Position numbers and translations under genes: made by a program. DNA of 49,623 bases from Bacteroidales bacterium (GTDB lineage Bacteria; Bacteroidota; Bacteroidia; Bacteroidales; GCA-2748055). This document shows positions 44,171 through 49,623 of this stretch, in pieces (positions within the stretch are counted from its first letter, which is position 1; every line of letters begins with the position of its first letter). The stretch lies in NCBI GenBank assembly GCA_021738565.1, contig JAIPBT010000031.1, positions 1 through 49,623 on the forward strand, in the 5' to 3' direction. Under the pieces are notes generated by a model. That model searched no databases. It worked only from the letters and a program-made list of their open reading frames with translations, and was not told the DNA's origin.

Positions 44171-46420
44171 TTAATATAGCGTTCTGTTCAATATTTCAAC
44201 CTGGATGTCCTTTTCCAGTTCCACGAACCTTGCACTGAACCCCCCGACCCTTACAAGCAGGTTGGGGTATTCTTCAGGGTGGATCATGGCCCTTTCAAGA
44301 TCCCCTTTGTTCACAGCAGTGATCATTAACTGTGCCCCGCCTTTTTTAAAATAGGTTGTTATGAGCACTTCTGTTTGTTCACGGAATTTGGTAAGCATCT
44401 CTCTTGATATCTTAAAATTTTGCGATGCGCCTGCATGAATGTCTGTCCTTGGTTTGGCAATGGAATTCAGCAATGCAGTGGCACCATTCTTATCCATGCC
44501 CATGTGCGGTGTATTACCGTTTGCAAGCGATGTATAAGCGAGCCTGCCGTCGGCAGATGCTGCCGTGTACCTTCCAAAGATCGTGTTGGCTGAATTGTTG
44601 ATATTTACTACCAGGTAACTGTCAAGTCCAACTTTTGTTGCTTCTTTCATGGTTGCAAAGCAGACATGATCGTGGACCCTCTTCAGCATTTCATCCGCTT
44701 CATCATTGTCATTTCCGTATTTTGGCTGTTCCAGGAGCCTTTTTCGCAGCAGTCCATATCCTTCGAAATTTGCATCCAGGGCATTTACGATCTCATCCAG
44801 GGTGTATTCGTTTTTTTCGTAGACCAGTTTTTTGATGGCGAGAAGGGCATCAGCAGTGTTTGTATTTCCATATGTTTCCAGGGTTCCCCCGAGATGTCTA
44901 ATACCTCCCGCGAAAACAGCTTTACCGCGGGAAATGCAATCATCGAAAAGTATGCTGAAAAAGAGAAACGGTGCGGCTTTTCCCGCAACTTCGTATTCGA
45001 TCTTTTCCTGGACGGCAAGAGCGTGGATGTAGTCCTCCAGGTTGACCCGGTATGCTTTCCATAAATCCCCGAATGAATTGATCTTCATATGGTTTGCCTC
45101 CGGCACGCCCATGGCTCGCGGACCCACGGGGTCTTTGCCCTTGTGAAGGGTTATCTCCAGCGCTTTTGCAAGGTTGATCAATCCGCTTGGTGTGCCGAAG
45201 CTTTTTCCGTAAATCACATATTCACCACACCCGAACGGAATACAGTCCAGGGCCATTTTTTCATCTATGCCAAAAGCAGATGTTGCAGCGGGTATATTTA
45301 CCTCATCGTTATAGAGCATTGGATAGGGATTTCCTGATGCGAACATATCAAATGCCCTGTTCATTAATCTATGGTCGAGTTCCCTGTACCATCTGAGGGT
45401 CAGCTGAGGGAGCACATCTGCATGCTTTTCTACGGAATCCATTATAACAAGGGCCATTTCATTGGCAGTAGCCGGATCCTTTCTGCCCTTCCCCCCGATG
45501 ATCACCCTTCCGTCATATATGATCTTCCTGTAGTTTGCCAGTTTCCAGAGGTGTATGAGGTATTCCGTTGCCTGCTTCCTGGTCAGTTCACCACTGGCCA
45601 GGTCGTTCGCATACAATGGACCGAGGTAGTCATCCATTCGTCCGAAGTTATTTGATCCCGAACATAGACAATACAGGTAAAACAATTGTATACCTTCAAG
45701 CAGGGAGGCCGGGGGTCTTTCCCGGATATTTACAAGTGCCCCTGTGAGTTTTTTGAAATGCAGGGATTCTTTGTTGGTTCTCGCCCTGTTCATGTGGTCC
45801 CTGGCCTGCTGCTCGTAGAAGATGATCACCTTTTTGAGCAGGCCGAGCGCCCCAAGCATACCGTTGTAAAGGTCGGCTGCGCCTGCATTTGAATTGCGGT
45901 GCTGCGTTATCTCCTTTTCCAGTCCGGGGATCCCCTTTTCCATCAGCTTGTGATAATTGAGCTGGGATCCTGACATGCGCAGCAGGGGAAACCCGATTCC
46001 CGGTTCACCCGTCCAGTTATCACTCGGCAATAACTCGGCAATATCCCCGGGATAGGCTTTCCTTGTCTGCTGACCTGTATCATGGTTCTGCCAGTATTTT
46101 TCTGTTTCCGTTAACAGCCCGGATAGAACAGGGTCCTTTATTTGTATTTGAAGATCATTGAATTTGGCAGGATCAAATACATAAGCAAATCCACCCCTGT
46201 CTCCTGCCGGTTGTGGAGTAAATGCAAGCGGGGGATAGTTAAACCTTCCAGCAAAAAGATCATCTTTTTCAAGGGGAAGGAACATAGATGGAAACTGGTG
46301 TTCCAGTATGGCCATTTCCCTTGCAATGATCCTTTCATCATCGAACGACCGGTATATCCGGGTAAACTCAATGTTCCATTCTGCCTGTTCTGCAGGTGTC
46401 AGCGTCCAGTAGCTTTGCAT
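44171..46420 (-). CDS. Glycyl radical enzyme, eliminase-type (GCGE motif)
   Basis: This is a 749-residue PFL-like glycyl radical enzyme. The radical loop RVGGFSARF puts Gly727 as the radical site. The active-site loop IPFGCGEYV gives Cys398 with Glu400 two residues on, the Cys-x-Glu arrangement known from dehydratases and C-S/C-N lyases (usually GCVEP) rather than the double Cys of PFL. GRMDDYLGPLY and a long LDxNFEGYG-like region are also present. I infer elimination from a diol-, sugar- or sulfonate-like substrate, but no known subclass fits. The ATG at 46420 is chosen because a -7 box lies just upstream; a TTG at 46453 would overlap it. It forms an operon with its activase. Confidence 0.9.
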   Translation of the reverse strand: MQSYWTLTPAEQAEWNIEFTRIYRSFDDERIIAREMAILEHQFPSMFLPLEKDDLFAGRFNYPPLAFTPQPAGDRGGFAYVFDPAKFNDLQIQIKDPVLSGLLTETEKYWQNHDTGQQTRKAYPGDIAELLPSDNWTGEPGIGFPLLRMSGSQLNYHKLMEKGIPGLEKEITQHRNSNAGAADLYNGMLGALGLLKKVIIFYEQQARDHMNRARTNKESLHFKKLTGALVNIRERPPASLLEGIQLFYLYCLCSGSNNFGRMDDYLGPLYANDLASGELTRKQATEYLIHLWKLANYRKIIYDGRVIIGGKGRKDPATANEMALVIMDSVEKHADVLPQLTLRWYRELDHRLMNRAFDMFASGNPYPMLYNDEVNIPAATSAFGIDEKMALDCIPFGCGEYVIYGKSFGTPSGLINLAKALEITLHKGKDPVGPRAMGVPEANHMKINSFGDLWKAYRVNLEDYIHALAVQEKIEYEVAGKAAPFLFFSILFDDCISRGKAVFAGGIRHLGGTLETYGNTNTADALLAIKKLVYEKNEYTLDEIVNALDANFEGYGLLRKRLLEQPKYGNDNDEADEMLKRVHDHVCFATMKEATKVGLDSYLVVNINNSANTIFGRYTAASADGRLAYTSLANGNTPHMGMDKNGATALLNSIAKPRTDIHAGASQNFKISREMLTKFREQTEVLITTYFKKGGAQLMITAVNKGDLERAMIHPEEYPNLLVRVGGFSARFVELEKDIQVEILNRTLY

Positions 46421-46450
46421 TGTAATGAGATCTGGCTTTAAGGTCCTTGA

Positions 46451-46458
46451 CAAATATA
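46451..46458 (-). promoter_or_regulatory. Putative -7 box for the glycyl radical enzyme operon
   Basis: The minus strand reads TATATTTG, matching TAnnTTTG, 30 nt upstream of the ATG at 46420. This suggests the enzyme, activase and downstream genes can be transcribed apart from the symporter gene. Confidence 0.5.
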
Positions 46459-46590
46459 GTTAAAGCTGTATTTATTTTTTCCAGATCCGTGATTCAAAAC
46501 AATTTCTAAACATAAATATGTATGGCATTTGCCTCAGGAGCAAGCACAGGGAAAAATGGTGAAAACCAGGTTAACTTTTTAAGAAAAGAA

Positions 46591-48462
46591 CTAGTTTTCC
46601 AGCTTGTCCCACCATGTTCTCTTCATGATCAGGAATACTATTGCAGTAATTGCAATTGTGATCAGCAATGGTACTTTCAGTTTAATGACAAGGAAAATTG
46701 GAAGTGCCACCAGGGCAGTCTGACCAATGGTTCCTATTGCGATGTTAAACATGTCGATCCCAAAGTTTTTGTTTGGTTTAAACGAGGGATCCTGTGCCAT
46801 TACCTGCTCCCTGATGGGTTTCCAGAATCCCCAGGGCCTTACATTCTTGTAAAAATTCATCAGTACTTCGTTCTCTGTAGGTTTGAACATGTAAGTACCT
46901 ATGAAACAGCCAATAGCCGAAAGAATCAGAATCACGGGAAAGAAATAAAGGATCCTGATATCGGGTGCATGTCCGGGGAACAGCGCTTCGAGCATATCAA
47001 AGCCCAAAGCAGTGCTGATGTATGGAGCAAGCCCCACGAGTATTCCGATCAGCATCCCCCAGAAGTAACCGAATGCATTGAACCTCCACCAGTACCATTT
47101 GAGTATATTGGATGCCATGTAGGATCCCCACAGGGCGGAGACAAGGATCTGGAGTACCTGGTTTACATTCTTTGCGAAAAAACCGAGGATGATGCTGACA
47201 ACTACCGTAATTATGCCCGCGGAATAATTGGTTAGTTTGATCTGTTTGTTGGAAGCATCCGGTTTGATATACTTGAGATAGAGGTCATTGGTGATATAAG
47301 CCTGCGCAGCGTTCAGTGTCCCTGCAAAGGTTGACATAAATGCTGCCAGCAGACCTGCCAGGAGCAGTCCGAGCAGCCCCACGGGCACAAATTCCGCGAT
47401 GGCAGACGGCAGGATCTGTTCAAAGTCAATTCTTTCACCCACCATCAGGTTCAGTTTGTCGTAGAAAAGTATGCCCAACAGTGCAAAACCTGCTATCATA
47501 AGGTACCTGGAAGGCATAAGAACCACGGAAACAAAACCACTCATTTTTGCAGCATCTTTCGGGGATTTTGTAGCCAGGATCTTCTGCATGTCATAGTTGG
47601 GTGCCGGGCCAGCTGCTGACACGAGAATCCCTTTCATGACCATCATCCAGAAGAAAAGACTGAACAGTTGGTATCCGTCCTCTGCAATTTTCCGGTTTAC
47701 TTCCGGGATGATGCCGGACCAGTCAAGATCAAGTCTGTTACCGAACCAGGGGCTGGTCCATCCTTCAGGTACGATTGTCCGGATATCCACATTTCCCAGT
47801 TTTATCATTGCAATTGCCGCGATCACTATGGCCGAGATGGTCATGATAGAATACTGGACCACATCTGCCCAGACAATACTGTTCATTCCGCCGAGTATGG
47901 CGTAGAGCACGGCAAATAAAGTAAATACAACACCATAGAAATGGGGCACGTAGGCAGCACCTAAAGCAGCTTCAAGTGCTGAGTTCCAGTTCTCGGGCAT
48001 AAATATCATAATGAATTTCCCGAGTCCTATAAAGCCATAGGCAAGGAATCCCAGGCAGCCGAGGAGCGCAAAAATTACTACGATGTTGTGTGAAAGTTTT
48101 GCACCAGCTCCGAAACCGAAGCGTGTCCCGATCCATTCTGCACCCGTGGTGACGTTGGATCTCCTTAGCCAGATGGACAGGTAGACCATTAAGAAAATCT
48201 GGTTAAATACAGGCCACAGCCATGGCAGCCATATGCTTTTAAGTCCGTAAACAAAACCAATGGTTACAAGCCACATGGTTCCGCTGATATCGAACATCCC
48301 GGAGGCATTTGACAATCCGAGGAAATACCAGGGAAGTTTGTTTCCGCCGAGCAGGTAGGCGGATTTGTCCTTTTCGGCCCTTTTCTTCATAAAGAAGCCG
48401 ATAAATACGGTAAAACTGAGGTAGAGACCGATCAGTATGAGATCAATTACTTGTAGTTTCAT
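46591..48462 (-). CDS. Sodium:solute symporter (SSS family)
   Basis: This 623-residue integral membrane protein has about 13-14 hydrophobic segments. SSS hallmarks are KDKSAYLLGGNKLPWYFLGLS near the N-terminus and AAFMSTFAGTLNAAQAYITNDLY in the middle (the conserved sodium-binding helix 8 region), with ANILKWYWWRFNAFGYF further on. It is SGLT/SglT-like and probably imports a sugar, a uronate-containing oligomer or a related metabolite released by the glycan enzymes downstream. It is the first gene of the series but lies 170 bp before the glycyl radical enzyme gene. Confidence 0.92.
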   Translation of the reverse strand: MKLQVIDLILIGLYLSFTVFIGFFMKKRAEKDKSAYLLGGNKLPWYFLGLSNASGMFDISGTMWLVTIGFVYGLKSIWLPWLWPVFNQIFLMVYLSIWLRRSNVTTGAEWIGTRFGFGAGAKLSHNIVVIFALLGCLGFLAYGFIGLGKFIMIFMPENWNSALEAALGAAYVPHFYGVVFTLFAVLYAILGGMNSIVWADVVQYSIMTISAIVIAAIAMIKLGNVDIRTIVPEGWTSPWFGNRLDLDWSGIIPEVNRKIAEDGYQLFSLFFWMMVMKGILVSAAGPAPNYDMQKILATKSPKDAAKMSGFVSVVLMPSRYLMIAGFALLGILFYDKLNLMVGERIDFEQILPSAIAEFVPVGLLGLLLAGLLAAFMSTFAGTLNAAQAYITNDLYLKYIKPDASNKQIKLTNYSAGIITVVVSIILGFFAKNVNQVLQILVSALWGSYMASNILKWYWWRFNAFGYFWGMLIGILVGLAPYISTALGFDMLEALFPGHAPDIRILYFFPVILILSAIGCFIGTYMFKPTENEVLMNFYKNVRPWGFWKPIREQVMAQDPSFKPNKNFGIDMFNIAIGTIGQTALVALPIFLVIKLKVPLLITIAITAIVFLIMKRTWWDKLEN

Positions 48463-48586
48463 GTGAGGCAGGGTTTGTTTGAAGATGTAAAAAAAATAAA
48501 ATATTGGGAAAATCCGATCATCTTCTCAATTTAAATTTTCTGCATTTGCGTTTTGGACGCTATTTTGATCAATACAGCGTTCAAAA

Positions 48587-48619
48587 GCCAAAAGCCAGGG
48601 GCCAGAAGCCAAAGGCCAG
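48587..48619 (-). repeat. GCCAAAAGCC/GGCCTTTGGC repeat, second copy
   Basis: On the minus strand this reads CTGGCCTTTGGCTTCTGGCC and so on, matching 34392-34438 on the plus strand. Such intergenic stretches recur in Bacteroidota genomes. Confidence 0.6.
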
Positions 48620-48683
48620 TATGAATTACGAATCCTTATAACTCTCACCGCAACGGATGCTTTAGCTAACCGGCGGAGGTGCC

Positions 48684-48851
48684 AGCGAAAGCGCTCAGGA
48701 ACCGGTCTTAATGAAATCAGCTGTCCTTCCTCGAGGTTCGGCACGCTCACCTCTTCGATGTCTCACCACCGTAGTTAAGCGAAGGCGTTCAGGGACCGGT
48801 CTTAATGAAATTAGCTGTCCTTCCTCGAGGCTCGGCAGGCTCACCTCTTCG
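48684..48851. repeat. Two 74-bp direct repeats with 94-bp period
   Basis: Copies at 48684-48757 and 48778-48851 share AGCGAA.GCG.TCAGG, ACCGGTCTTAATGAAAT, AGCTGTCCTTCCTCGAGG and CTCACCTCTTCG with few differences. A partial third unit follows (GCTCAGGAACCGG, 48851-48863). Confidence 0.75.
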
Positions 48852-49564
48852 CTCAGGAACCGGCTATAAATTAGTTAGGGTAGGGATCTCGGCATAGCTC
48901 GATCCGGGTGTGTTAAGAGGAATTTGAAAGTGTAGACCCCGAAGGGATCCCAGGCGATAACCCGGCGGTCGCAGACCCCGGGATCCAGAGCCACCCTGAC
49001 GATCCAAAGAGATCCCGGAGGGATCCCAGACGATAACCCCGGATGCAATCCGGGGATGATATGCGCCCCACACACACCCGACCCCTGCCATTACGAAGCA
49101 GTTACCCTAACGTCCGCCGCCGAACCCCTAACGGTCACGAAGTGAACCCCTGTAAAACCAATCCCTACCCCCTCTAATTTTCAGCGCATCACGGCAAAAT
49201 ATTTTCTCTTTTCCCTGACAATTGCCTCAAAATTGCCGTGATTTTGATTGGCTGTGTGGAAGAATGGAATCACCTGGAATCCTGAGGCATCATGAGACTA
49301 AGTGTGCTGGTTCATAACAGGCACAAGGCGATTACGATAATCATGGCAAGAAATCGCCCGCGAGCGCATGGGGATAGAAGCACAATGCTGCAAAAAATGC
49401 GGACACTTTATGCAGGTTGTCAGAACCATTCCTGATCGTTTTCACCGGCCCATACGAGCACCATCTTACTCAGCTTTATAAGGGCGAGGGATGATGGGAT
49501 AACGGAAGAAAAACAGGTTGGAGATTGGCACGGTGACGCTTGAGGAGGTTTCGTATTGGGTAAG

Positions 49565-49592
49565 GTAAAGACGCAAAATATTGCGTCTTTAC
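49565..49592. repeat. 28-bp palindrome, possibly part of a MITE-like element
   Basis: GTAAAGACGCAA and TTGCGTCTTTAC are perfect inverted arms around AATA. An imperfect extension (GGGTAAG / TTATCCC) gives arms of about 20 bp. Palindromes of this GACGCAA...TTGCGTC type are scattered in several bacterial genomes. Confidence 0.65.
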
Positions 49593-49623
49593 TTTATCCC
49601 TCCTTTCTGCCTCTCAGAGAGGT

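Larger units (their letters stand above)
48463..49623. other. Non-coding, repeat-rich right end
   Basis: No gene is supported in this ~1.16 kb. It holds the GCCAAAAGCC-type repeat (48587-48619), a 74-bp direct repeat with 94-bp period (48684-48757 and 48778-48851), a 20-bp direct repeat (48944-48963 and 49020-49039), an inverted repeat of ATCACGGCAA (49188-49197 with 49233-49242) and a palindrome (49565-49592). Open frames here are short and read through repeats. The stretch from about 49245 to 49560 shows nothing recognisable. Confidence 0.7.

Noticed and set aside
46522-47235. 237-codon plus-strand frame opposite the symporter
   Set aside because: It overlaps the end of a clear SSS symporter gene; composition (Cys/His/Pro rich) is typical of antisense reading.
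48864-49091. 75-codon minus-strand frame in the repeat-rich end
   Set aside because: It reads through the direct repeats and has a low-complexity Gly/Ser/Arg translation; no family features.
1-49623. CRISPR array, tRNA, rRNA, insertion-sequence transposase
   Set aside because: Looked for regular spaced repeats, cloverleaf-like genes and transposase motifs on both strands; none were found.

Overview
The window reads as chromosomal DNA of an anaerobic or facultatively anaerobic, glycan-degrading member of the Bacteroidota, probably a Bacteroidales/Marinilabiliales-like lineage. The grounds are a giant exported protein ending in a type IX secretion (T9SS) C-terminal sorting domain, Bacteroidota-type -7 promoter boxes (TAnnTTTG), lipoprotein sulfatases, a GH130 mannosylglucose phosphorylase and an oxygen-sensitive glycyl radical enzyme. 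Most genes lie on the minus strand; the exceptions are glgX and the GH88 gene. I saw no rRNA, tRNA, CRISPR array, transposase or phage gene.

Left part (1-12 kb). A minus-strand run reads SDR oxidoreductase, mannonate dehydratase (uxuA), a cysteine desulfurase-selenophosphate synthetase fusion, and a lipoprotein sulfatase, so uronate catabolism is joined to selenium activation. Upstream of it are typA/bipA, an exported esterase, and an exported protein with a glycosidase-like barrel. Gaps here hold gene remnants and a dispersed repeat: two 65-bp copies, at 6261-6325 and 11566-11630, each end 16-19 nt before a start codon in the same orientation.

Middle part (12-32.8 kb). A 3515-residue T9SS-secreted modular protein is followed by a small lipoprotein and a clear terminator, and preceded by a small outer-membrane barrel gene. 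Next come an orphan radical SAM protein and a divergent malQ/glgX pair for alpha-glucan metabolism. Then comes a peptide-export locus: two double-glycine-leader peptides, a 43-residue membrane peptide whose start overlaps the preceding stop, a long hairpin, an HlyD-type adaptor and a C39-peptidase ABC transporter.

Right part (33-48.5 kb). This is a sulfated/uronic-acid glycan locus. GH88 unsaturated uronyl hydrolase is on the plus strand. Opposite it is a minus-strand series: SSS symporter, glycyl radical enzyme, its activase, GH130 phosphorylase, sulfatase, nucleoside hydrolase-like protein, AEC transporter, heparinase II/III-like lyase and FAD-dependent oxidoreductase lipoprotein. The likely logic is desulfation, beta-elimination, hydrolysis of unsaturated uronate, import by the symporter, phosphorolysis, and a radical elimination on an unidentified metabolite. 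No SusC/SusD pair or regulator is present in the window.

The last 1.1 kb is non-coding and repeat-rich. The strongest leads for new biology are the glycyl radical enzyme with a GCGE active-site motif and its activase with one altered cluster cysteine, the three-peptide export locus, and the repeat/leader family.
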